A stretch of DNA of 64,000 nucleotides from JASJBU01 sp963790775 (GTDB taxonomy: Bacteria > Pseudomonadota > Gammaproteobacteria > Chromatiales > Chromatiaceae), in assembly GCA_963790775.1 (NCBI GenBank), contig CAWBPR010000008.1, positions 496,001 through 560,000 of the forward strand, in the 5' to 3' direction. The translations under genes were made by a program, and so were the position numbers. Shown in pieces: positions 26,944 to 34,883 of this stretch (position 1 is its first letter; each line of letters begins with the position of its first letter). The notes under the pieces were generated by a model, which was given only the letters and a program-made list of their open reading frames with translations, was not told where the DNA came from and searched no databases.

Positions 26944-29847
26944 TCATAAATAGTCGATACCCAGTCTGAAGTAGACTTCATTCTCCCCCAGTTCACTATC
27001 CAGGCCATGAGCAAATCCGAGGGTGATGGGAATGTTGATGGAGTCGAAGCCGATCAGCAGTTCGGCGGAGAATTCCATGCCGACGCTGGAGTAGAAACGC
27101 CGCTTTTCGCCTCGATCCCAGGCGGCTCCGCTTTCACTGAACAGGCTGCCCCAGATGCGGCCGACTCCTAAAGGTGGGGCGGCGAAGCCGTCGTAGATTC
27201 GGTCGATGGGAAATCGCCAGGCCAGTCCGCCGCGTGCCATGCGGGTGCCGACCAGTTCATTGCTGGGTGGATAACCGCGCAGGGCAAACTCACGGCGTCC
27301 CAGTTTGGTGAAGCCTCCCAGGTCGCTGAACTGGTCGTTGCTCTTGTGCAGGTTGAATGGCTCGATACCATCATCCCCTTCGCCATACAGCAGGTTGAGT
27401 GAAAGGACATGGTTGTGATGAAGGTCGAGATAACCATCGAACTCGCCGATGTAAGCCTTGCCCTCATGGTCGCTCGAACCAAACAGATCGTAGCTCTCGG
27501 CGGTCAGGGATAGCTGGACGCCGTCGGTCGGCCCATCAGAGTGGAGATATCGATGGGCGTTGCTGAAGCTGATGATTGCGCCTCCGATGGTGTCCTCATA
27601 CCAACCTTCATCGGCGGGATCATCGGCGCGGCGTTCGACCTCCTGCCAGGCGCTGCCGACTGCCAGGTCGAGGTTCCAGTCCAGGTGGTTGAAAGGATAA
27701 TGCGCCAGCAGTTGCAGATGATCCTCGATATGATAAACCTTGGCATCGTCTCCCGGGTCTTCGCCTTCCACCTCAATGTCAATTTCCCGGCTGGCGGAGA
27801 GTATCAGCCGGTTGTAGAAGTCGTAATAGGCGAACCCGCCTGGCTCTTGCAGGTCCGGGTGAACATAGAAGACCGGAACCGCCGCCCAGCGGTGAAACCC
27901 AAGGACGTCCTTGCCGTCGATGGCAAGCCCGATCTGGTCGCTGTGACCGGTCCCGTAGACAAGCAGCGGGGTCCAGCCGGTGGGTGTCAGGGTCGGCAGA
28001 GAGGAAAAGGCCTTGTCCTTTGTGTATTGGTTGGTGTTGAACTCTGGCTTAGTGGCCAGGTTGTTGACTTCGATCGCCCCTGGAGCTGTGGCCGAGTAGG
28101 CAGTTGAGTAACTGGCCGGGCTGTCGATCCGGCGGATCACCTCGCCGGTACCGGTATATTCCACCACCCAGATGCCTTTCTGGCGATCGGGTTCCAGCTC
28201 GGCAATATAACCGAGGCTGTTGGTGATGGTCCGCACCTCACCGCTGGCCAGATTCATGCGCCGGCCATTGAGAGTGCCTCCATGGTCGGAGATGAAATAG
28301 AGCACGCTGCCATCATTGCTGAAGCGGGGCGACATCTGCAGGTCAGGGTTGGTGGTGAGCAGGCTCCAGCGGCGCCAGGCGAGATCGAAGCGTTCCAGAT
28401 TCCAGCCCGTGGCGAGGCGTTTGACATTGGCAATGATCTGTCCGCCATCCGGTGCGACGGAGATCTGTCCCAGCACATCGCCATTCTTCAGCTGATCGAG
28501 CACTTCGATGACGCCATCTTTAGCAATGCGCACCAGTGCGAAAACACCTTCGCCGCCGCGTACGCCATAGAGTTCACCGCTCGTGCGATCCGCATCGGCG
28601 CGCAGGATGCGCTGGCACTCGGTGATCCGTTTCAGTCCCCCGTTCTTGGGGTCCAGGATCAGCAGATCGTTGTAGAGCCGCATATTGTCACAGATGTTGA
28701 GCTGGGTGATCAGCAGCCCACGTTGTGGCGCATAGCGCAGCGAGGTCACGCCGATCAGCTTGGCGACTGTACGCTGCGAGCCGTCGGTAACTATCTGACG
28801 GATCTCCGGCTTACTGCTTGCATCGTAGTGGTAGTAGAAGAGGCTGCCGTCGGGTCCGGAAGTGATCATTCGATTCAGATAAGGGGTGGAAGCGACTACC
28901 TTGCCGGCAGGGTCGCCCAGGGACTTGATCTCCGCTATCTGGGGCGAGAAACGTGCTTCGAGATACTCTTCAAAATCTCTCCACAGCTGTTCTCCGGAGA
29001 CACCCAGGGTGCGCCAGGCCCGGTTGCTCATGCGCCAGGGTACCCAGTTGCGGCTGTAAGTGCTGACGTACTGGCGCAGTTTCTCCTCTCCATACTGCTG
29101 TTCGATATAGTCGAACAGATAACTGCCATACAGGTAGACCTGTCCGAAAGGCCAGCGGGAGCCTGAGTAGCCCTCGTAGCTCTCGCCGGTGAGTGAAGTG
29201 ATACCCTTGAGAACCTCCTGGCGCATCATGGCGTCGAACCGGGCGCTGCTGCCGCGGCCATAACCGGTTTTCGATTCATGGTGGATGGCGTAACCCTCAG
29301 CCACCCAGGCCGGTGCCCAAAGCTGCGGGAAGGTGAAAAAGGGCAGGATCGAGCCGGTGGAGCGGCCGAACAGCTTCCGCGCCCCCGCAGGCACGCCGCT
29401 GACCTGGTCGAGATGCAGGGTGTGGGTATATTCGTGGGTGAACAACAGCTCCAGCCAGTGATTGTGGCTCATCAGTTCGCCGCTCGAGGGAGGCGAGAGA
29501 TAGAGATAACTGTGGTTGTAGGGAACCGGCGAGGCCATGCCATTGGAAGGATCCAGGTTGTCGTTGATCACCACTTCGGTACGCCGGTCGGTTTCCCAGC
29601 CGATGGCGATAGTCAGGCGCTCATGGACCTGCTCGGCAATTGCCGCCAGTTCCTGTGCGAAATTACGCTGCTGTTCAACAAAATGAATATTGAAATGAGG
29701 AGTGGTCAGGGTGCGCCATTCATCACTGATGGAAGGCTGCCCGATATTGATATCTGCAACCGACATCTGCAACGGCAACCAGCCGATCAGTATCACACTC
29801 AAGACAACTGCCTGGTGGATTAATCTTCGCAAGTCCCGTCTCCGCAT
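26944..29847 (-). CDS. secreted zinc metallopeptidase/propeller/beta-barrel protein, about 967 aa
   Basis: The start is taken as ATG 29847 (GGAA just upstream); an upstream ATG at 29907 adds 20 residues. A hydrophobic leader (VVLSVILIGWLPLQMSVA) is followed by an N-terminal domain (about 30-300) containing the HEYTHTLHLD zinc motif, then a downstream WVAEGYAIHHES helix whose Glu could be the third ligand, as in M1-type gluzincins. The middle (about 320-640) has TolB/PD40-like propeller repeats. The C-terminal third (about 690-967) has alternating aromatic/hydrophobic strands ending in YFRLGIDYL, typical of an outer-membrane barrel ending in a hydrophobic residue. Probably an outer-membrane-anchored surface peptidase. 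Its last 202 bases are duplicated at 23141-23342. Confidence 0.75.
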   Translation of the reverse strand: MRRRDLRRLIHQAVVLSVILIGWLPLQMSVADINIGQPSISDEWRTLTTPHFNIHFVEQQRNFAQELAAIAEQVHERLTIAIGWETDRRTEVVINDNLDPSNGMASPVPYNHSYLYLSPPSSGELMSHNHWLELLFTHEYTHTLHLDQVSGVPAGARKLFGRSTGSILPFFTFPQLWAPAWVAEGYAIHHESKTGYGRGSSARFDAMMRQEVLKGITSLTGESYEGYSGSRWPFGQVYLYGSYLFDYIEQQYGEEKLRQYVSTYSRNWVPWRMSNRAWRTLGVSGEQLWRDFEEYLEARFSPQIAEIKSLGDPAGKVVASTPYLNRMITSGPDGSLFYYHYDASSKPEIRQIVTDGSQRTVAKLIGVTSLRYAPQRGLLITQLNICDNMRLYNDLLILDPKNGGLKRITECQRILRADADRTSGELYGVRGGEGVFALVRIAKDGVIEVLDQLKNGDVLGQISVAPDGGQIIANVKRLATGWNLERFDLAWRRWSLLTTNPDLQMSPRFSNDGSVLYFISDHGGTLNGRRMNLASGEVRTITNSLGYIAELEPDRQKGIWVVEYTGTGEVIRRIDSPASYSTAYSATAPGAIEVNNLATKPEFNTNQYTKDKAFSSLPTLTPTGWTPLLVYGTGHSDQIGLAIDGKDVLGFHRWAAVPVFYVHPDLQEPGGFAYYDFYNRLILSASREIDIEVEGEDPGDDAKVYHIEDHLQLLAHYPFNHLDWNLDLAVGSAWQEVERRADDPADEGWYEDTIGGAIISFSNAHRYLHSDGPTDGVQLSLTAESYDLFGSSDHEGKAYIGEFDGYLDLHHNHVLSLNLLYGEGDDGIEPFNLHKSNDQFSDLGGFTKLGRREFALRGYPPSNELVGTRMARGGLAWRFPIDRIYDGFAAPPLGVGRIWGSLFSESGAAWDRGEKRRFYSSVGMEFSAELLIGFDSINIPITLGFAHGLDSELGENEVYFRLGIDYL
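26948..27149 (-). repeat. 202-bp direct repeat, copy 2
   Basis: The 3'-terminal part of the metallopeptidase gene, matching 23141-23342 at about 98%. The four differences I found are all single substitutions. Same orientation as copy 1, 3.6 kb apart, with the lectin-peptidase pair between them. Confidence 0.9.
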
Positions 29848-29943
29848 GTTCCATTTCCAGTGAAAGACGATTATCACAGTTTGCAGAGCTGCACACCATC
29901 GAACCAAGGCAGCGCAAAGCTTGCAGGTGGCTGGTTCTCTTAA

Positions 29944-30002
29944 GGCCTGTTAACACTATGCGGATATCCATCGACGAGGCATCCGCGTAGTGTTAACAGG
30001 CC
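29944..30002. repeat. long palindrome (dispersed repeat family, copy 1)
   Basis: GGCCTGTTAACACTATGCGG at 29944 pairs with the right arm ending at 30002 (21 of 22 bases match) around a 15-base loop. The same CCTGTT-A/G-ACACT core recurs at 58432-58479. It lies 96 bases upstream of the metallopeptidase start. No T-run follows. Likely a dispersed palindromic element. The wider gap (29848-30495, 648 bases) holds nothing else that I recognise. Confidence 0.7.
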
Positions 30003-30495
30003 CTAGCACATTCAATTGTTGACAAAAATTTGTTCATAGGCAGGTATGAATGCGAGGGTGCTGCTGAGTTTGTGAGCACAACAAGATATTGCGGAAGGTT
30101 GGTGTGCGGAGAAATTGTTATCAGTCATTGAGGAAAATGTCTGATGCGTAATTATGGGTAATGATAGCGAGAACCTCAGTCTTGCAGACTGTGAGGGGCG
30201 TTATTTACCTCTCCATTGCCGCAAGTCAAGTTTGTCGATTGACCCGCGTTTGATTCGAAGCATAACCTGGGTGTCAATGGGGTCATAGTTCCCGGCTGTA
30301 ATCAGCCGAGCGAGCCAAGAAGAAGTGACAAGCCTTGTTCGGAATGATCTGGTACTGGCAGTTGGGGAACAATCAAAGTTCTGGGATGAACTTCCATGCT
30401 CCCCTGTGCGCCGTGCAGCCCCCATTACGCTGGTTATCCCAAGGCTGTTGAGTGGGTTATCAATCCCAGAGCGTTCATTTAGGAGGGTGGCTGTG

Positions 30496-31968
30496 ATGAA
30501 AAAAACACTGGGATTTAATTCAGCTCGACGGACATGGAGTGTTGCTCTATGTCTTACATCATTCGCTGTAACAGGCGCGCTATTGCTATGCGGAACTGCA
30601 ACTGCCGCAGACACAGCAGAATTGATCAGTGTCGGAATTGATGGTCAGGCCGGCGCCAGCTCGTCTTATTATACTTTCAGTGAAATCCGTGATGAATCGG
30701 TCAGTGCAGAAGGACGTTTTGTAGCGTTTTCTTCTATTGCGGAAAATTTGATTGAGCCGGAGGAGGGGTGCAATACCACCAGTTGGAATGTGTACCTGCG
30801 GGATCGGGAAAATGCCATGACGACCATGATCACTTGTGTTCCAGGCGTCTTCACCGGCTCCGCGCTGGATGGTGAGGCGGCAATCACGCCAGATGGCAAA
30901 TTCATCGCCTTCAAATCCACCAATGGAAATCTGGTTGCGAATGACACCAATGGTGCGATGGATATCTTCGTCAAGTCTGAAAACGGCTTGGAACGAGTAA
31001 GCCTGGCGAGCGACGGGTCACAAGGCCCCGGCTGTTCCTGTGGATGGTCGGATACCTGTGGCGGTTGTGAATACTCGAACTACTCCAGTCATCCCACCAT
31101 CAGCGCGGATGGACGCTATGTGGCATTCGCCTCTTATGCATCAAATTTTTACGAGGATGATCTCGCCGATACGCTCGATGTGTTTTTGCATGATCGTGAG
31201 CAGGCAACCACCGAGGTGATCAGTATCGCCCCTGATGGCGCCATTGCTAATGGAGCAAGCTGGTCTCCCTCGATCAGCGCGGATGGTGAGTCTGTCGCAT
31301 TTACTTCAGAGGCTGACAATCTGGGTGTGGAGGATGGCAATGAGGTGGCGGATATCTATCTGTGGGAGCGCCAGACTCAAGTCATCCAGCGGGTGAGTGT
31401 GGCCAGTGATGGGGTTGAGACCAATGGTCATTCCTCCAATCCGGTGATCGATGCCGAGGCCCGGCGCATCGCTTTCGCCAGTGGCGCAACCAATCTTTCA
31501 GCTGCAGATCAGAATGGTTTCATCTGGGATGTGTTCGTACATGATCTCGAAAGCGGCGAGACCATCAATCTGTCCGGTGCTATGGACAGTGGCGGAAATC
31601 GACCTGCAATCAGTGACGATGGCAATATGGTCTCGTTCACCAGCAGCGATGACGTCTATCAAGTGGAGCTGGACGGGACAGGGGCGAGCAGGCTGGTTGT
31701 CACGAATATGCAGTTCTCTGCCCTCAGTACGGCAGGCGAGGCAATCGTGGTCAGCGGCTACAACAGCCTGGTGCCGGAAGATACCAACAGCGATAAGGAT
31801 GTCTATCTGATCACTGCGGGAGGAGCGGAGGATCCACCTGAGGATGACGAAATCTGTGACGACGGCATCGACAACGATGGTGACGGACTCATCGATTGCC
31901 GCGATCGTACCGACTGCCGGACAGACCCGGTCTGCCGGACCGGCGGTGGTGGGGGTAGAACAAGGTAG
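30496..31968 (+). CDS. secreted PD40/TolB-like propeller protein with Cys-Asp-rich tail, about 490 aa
   Basis: I start it at ATG 30496 because AGGAGGG lies at 30481-30487 and a signal peptide follows (WSVALCLTSFAVTGALLLCG, cleaved near TATAAD). The body is made of PD40/TolB-like repeats: each has a 'PxISaDGryVAFaSxAsN' segment followed by D-I/V-Y/F-L/V strands, as seen at least six times. The C-terminal tail has the EICDDGIDNDGDGLIDC calcium-loop-like motif found at the ends of many secreted proteins. A Cys-rich insert (CSCGWSDTCGGC) lies near residue 180. Probably surface or extracellular. Substrate unknown. Confidence 0.75.
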   Translation: MKKTLGFNSARRTWSVALCLTSFAVTGALLLCGTATAADTAELISVGIDGQAGASSSYYTFSEIRDESVSAEGRFVAFSSIAENLIEPEEGCNTTSWNVYLRDRENAMTTMITCVPGVFTGSALDGEAAITPDGKFIAFKSTNGNLVANDTNGAMDIFVKSENGLERVSLASDGSQGPGCSCGWSDTCGGCEYSNYSSHPTISADGRYVAFASYASNFYEDDLADTLDVFLHDREQATTEVISIAPDGAIANGASWSPSISADGESVAFTSEADNLGVEDGNEVADIYLWERQTQVIQRVSVASDGVETNGHSSNPVIDAEARRIAFASGATNLSAADQNGFIWDVFVHDLESGETINLSGAMDSGGNRPAISDDGNMVSFTSSDDVYQVELDGTGASRLVVTNMQFSALSTAGEAIVVSGYNSLVPEDTNSDKDVYLITAGGAEDPPEDDEICDDGIDNDGDGLIDCRDRTDCRTDPVCRTGGGGGRTR

Positions 31969-32164
31969 GAGGTTTGACGCTGATCTCAGGAGGGACTGAA
32001 ACATTCAGCTTCTCCTGGCGTTCAGCCAGCAGCTTTTCGGGATAGGTGGAAGATCGCAATCTGGCTGATCGAGTTCGAACTACTGTCCGGATGCAGCGGT
32101 TGTTATTGCTGAAGCAGGTCCATCAACCACGCCTGATGCAAGGGGAAACCGCTGTGTGAGTTGG

Positions 32165-32181
32165 ATGGCGCGCCCGACAGG
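32165..32181. repeat. 17-bp duplicate of the tRNA-Arg 3' end
   Basis: The sequence ATGGCGCGCCCGACAGG at 32165-32181 is identical to 32279-32295, the 3' end (CCA and acceptor stem side) of tRNA-Arg. Between the copies is a 9-bp perfect hairpin at 32194-32214 (CGTTTGTCC, loop GGT, GGACAAACG). Such repeats can mark integration sites, although no integrase is present. Confidence 0.6.
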
Positions 32182-32279
32182 GTGAGAAATGACCGTTTGT
32201 CCGGTGGACAAACGCAGCATGACGAACGCCCCGCAGGGGCCGGAAATCCTGTGAGTGGACGTGTCATGAACGAAGTGAA

Positions 32280-32356
32280 TGGCGCGCCCGACAGGATTCG
32301 AACCTGTGACCCCCGCCTTCGGAGGGCGGTACTCTATCCAGCTGAGCTACGGGCGC
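32280..32356 (-). tRNA. tRNA-Arg, anticodon CCG
   Basis: A complete 77-base cloverleaf on the minus strand. The acceptor stem GCGCCCG pairs with CGGGCGC, D-arm AGCTCAGCTGGATAGAGT, anticodon stem CCGCC/GGCGG around CTCCGAA (anticodon CCG, reading CGG), and T-arm CAGGTTCGAATCCTG. The 3' CCA is encoded. It decodes the arginine codon CGG. Confidence 0.97.
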
Positions 32357-32509
32357 ATTTGAAGACGGCGTAGTGTACCTGTCTGGTAGTTTAACGTCCA
32401 ACCCTCCTCAGGTCGCTCTTTTTGATTTCAAAAGGTATAATCTTCTAATTTGCTGATAGATGCTCGGTGCGCCGGGTTGGTTTGACATAAATAACGGAGG
32501 ACGATACTC

Positions 32510-33049
32510 GTGAAGACCACTGCTGTATCCACATTAGGCAAGATCACATTCGCAGGCGCCTTTGCTCTGCTATCGGTTTCCCAGGCAGTCGCAGAAGAGC
32601 GTGCGGATGTGCTGGAGCGTATCGCGCCGATCGGCAAAGTGACAGTCGAAGACCAGGCCGCCCCTGCGGTAGAAGCAGCGCCTGTTGCCGCTACCGAACC
32701 TGCTGCTGAAGCCGAGGCTCCGGCTGTAGAAGCCGCGCCAATGGCTGAAGTTGAAGCTGCAGCAACCGAGGCTGTTGCCGAGGTGGCGGCCGCGCCCGGC
32801 GTCGATGCCCTGGCAATCGCTACTTCCAGTGGTTGCATGGGCTGCCATCAGGTTGAAGTCAAAGTAGTGGGTCCCTCATACAAAGAAGTGGCTGCCAAAT
32901 ACAAAGGTGACGCGGGTGCACTCGATATGTTGTCGGCCAAAGTGAAGGCTGGCGGCACCGGCACCTGGGGGCAGATTCCCATGCCGCCGAATGCCCATGT
33001 CAGCGATGAAAATATCCGCACCGTGGTGGAGTGGGTGTTGACGCTTTAA
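32510..33049 (+). CDS. class I cytochrome c5-like protein with Ala/Glu-rich linker, 179 aa
   Basis: A periplasmic monohaem electron carrier. A GTG start at 32510 follows GGAGG at 32496-32500. The signal peptide is TLGKITFAGAFALLSVSQAVA. Residues about 45-100 are an Ala/Pro/Glu linker of low complexity. The C-terminal domain contains CMGCHQ with His as one axial ligand, and Met in IPMPPNA as the second, as in cytochrome c5/c-551-type proteins. A terminator follows 20 bases after the stop. Confidence 0.85.
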   Translation: MKTTAVSTLGKITFAGAFALLSVSQAVAEERADVLERIAPIGKVTVEDQAAPAVEAAPVAATEPAAEAEAPAVEAAPMAEVEAAATEAVAEVAAAPGVDALAIATSSGCMGCHQVEVKVVGPSYKEVAAKYKGDAGALDMLSAKVKAGGTGTWGQIPMPPNAHVSDENIRTVVEWVLTL

Positions 33050-33068
33050 GCGCTGTTTCGTTTGCAAG

Positions 33069-33106
33069 AGGCCTCCCTGAATCCATCGGGGGAGGCCTTT
33101 TTTATT
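33069..33106 (+). terminator. intrinsic terminator of the cytochrome c gene
   Basis: AGGCCTCCC pairs with GGGAGGCCT around a loop, followed by TTTTTTATT. It lies between the convergent cytochrome and chemoreceptor genes. Confidence 0.85.
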
Positions 33107-33113
33107 GGCGTAA

Positions 33114-34739
33114 TTAAACTTTGAATCGGTTGACCAGTTGATCCATGTTCTGTGCGAGACTGGAGACAAATTTACCGGATTCCGACATTTCCCGGGCATT
33201 ACCTGCAGTATGTTGTGAAAGGCTGTTGATACTGGTGATGCTGCGGTGTACTTCTTCAGTGACGGTGGCCTGCTCCCTGGCGCTCATGGCGATCTGTTGA
33301 TTCATCTCGTTGATTAGACTCACGGCCCGGGCGATGGCGTCGAGAGACTCGCCCGCGGAGCTCGATTGTTCAACACTGCGTTCAGCCTGCTCCCGGCTCT
33401 CCTGCATCACCTGTACGGCTTTTACGGCACCGCGTTCGAGTTTTTCAATCATCTCCTGTATTTCACTGGTGGATTCCTGGGTGCGCCCGGCCAGAGTCCT
33501 CACTTCATCTGCGACCACGGCAAAGCCACGTCCTTGCTCGCCGGCCCTGGCCGCTTCTATGGCGGCATTCAGAGCCAGCAGATTGGTCTGTTCGGCGATG
33601 CTTCGAATCACATCCAGTACTGTGGCGATATTGGAGACATCGGATTCAAGCTGTTGAATGACCTGGGAGGCGTTTTCCACCCCTTGAGCCAGACTGCCAA
33701 TTTCATGAGTACTCTTTTCCACCACTGTACGGCCTTCCTGGGTTGCGCTGGTGGCTTTGCGGGCAGCGTCCGCCGCAGCAATAGTGTTTTCGGAGACTTG
33801 ATTCACGACTGCAGACATCTGGTCCATTGCAGTGGCGACTTGCTGGATATCAGCCTGCTGCTGTAACAGGTCGGTCTGGGTATTTTGGGTGATGGAGGTC
33901 AGTGAGCCGGAAGCCTGGGTCAGTTCCAGTGCCGCGTGCCTTACATCCTGAATGATCTGGCCGAGGTGCTGTTTGACATGGCGTACGCTGGTAGCGACAT
34001 GACCTAATTCCCCAGCGTAATCCTGCGGCTCCGAAACGGTGAAATCACCCTCTGCAAAACGGCTGAGGCAGCTGGAAATATTCTGCGTAGGCCGGATGAT
34101 CTGGCGTTTGACGAGCAGGCTGCCCAGTATGATGAAGACCGAGATGGCCGCGACAGACAGGAGTGAAGTCAGAAGCATGATTTTCCGGCTCTCTGCTTTG
34201 AGTTGCTCGGTTTTTTCCACAACCTCCTGAGAGATGGCGGCGGCGGCTGCAGCCAGCTGTTCTGTCGGGGCCCGGTCGATTCCCTTGACAACCTTGTCAC
34301 CCACTTTAGGATCAAAGTTAGCAGTCTTGAATTTCTCCAGACCTTCCCGATACGCCTGCCCCATGCTTTGATGGGAGGCGAGGAAGGCGTGCAAAAGTTG
34401 CTTGGACTCGGTGTTTGACAGTTTGGGAAGCAGGACTGTTATCTTGTCTCTGATTTCAGCCTCCTTAGTCTCGAATTTTCCCCAATATTTATTCAGGTTT
34501 GTTGCCTCGTATCCACGCAGCAACACATTCTTCCATTCCTGCACCTGTTTCTTGAAATCACTCTCAATGATCAGAATCTGTTGTTCATTGATCACCTGGT
34601 GATGCAGGGCATGGTCATAGGTATGGAGAATGCCGTTTAGGGTAAGGAAACCGTAAACGCCTGATCCGCCGAGTAAAATAAGTCCAATTGCCAGAATGAT
34701 GGCAAACTGCTGAGTGAGTGATCGCTTCATGAGTGACAT
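33114..34739 (-). CDS. methyl-accepting chemotaxis protein, 541 aa
   Basis: A membrane chemoreceptor. TM1 is at about residues 10-32 (FAIILAIGLILLGGSGVYGFL). A periplasmic helical sensing region of about 160 residues follows, then TM2 near 190-212 (MLLTSLLSVAAISVFIILGSLL). HAMP (IIRPTQNISSCLSRFAEGDF) and the cytoplasmic helical domain come next, including the conserved hairpin tip EQTNLLALNAAIEAARAGEQ with RGFAVVADEVR. No CheR/CheB pentapeptide is obvious at the C-terminus. The ligand is unknown. It converges on the cytochrome c gene. Confidence 0.95.
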   Translation of the reverse strand: MSLMKRSLTQQFAIILAIGLILLGGSGVYGFLTLNGILHTYDHALHHQVINEQQILIIESDFKKQVQEWKNVLLRGYEATNLNKYWGKFETKEAEIRDKITVLLPKLSNTESKQLLHAFLASHQSMGQAYREGLEKFKTANFDPKVGDKVVKGIDRAPTEQLAAAAAAISQEVVEKTEQLKAESRKIMLLTSLLSVAAISVFIILGSLLVKRQIIRPTQNISSCLSRFAEGDFTVSEPQDYAGELGHVATSVRHVKQHLGQIIQDVRHAALELTQASGSLTSITQNTQTDLLQQQADIQQVATAMDQMSAVVNQVSENTIAAADAARKATSATQEGRTVVEKSTHEIGSLAQGVENASQVIQQLESDVSNIATVLDVIRSIAEQTNLLALNAAIEAARAGEQGRGFAVVADEVRTLAGRTQESTSEIQEMIEKLERGAVKAVQVMQESREQAERSVEQSSSAGESLDAIARAVSLINEMNQQIAMSAREQATVTEEVHRSITSINSLSQHTAGNAREMSESGKFVSSLAQNMDQLVNRFKV

Positions 34740-34883
34740 AGCATTATTCCTTGTGCTTGATGTTGCACACTCTGCACCCTATTCCAGAATGGAGCGCTTG
34801 AGTATTGAGGTGAAATGGGCATGTACAATGACTACCCGGAGTAGCGGCGCGGAACAGGATTTCCTTTAACCGGGTCTAGTGTA

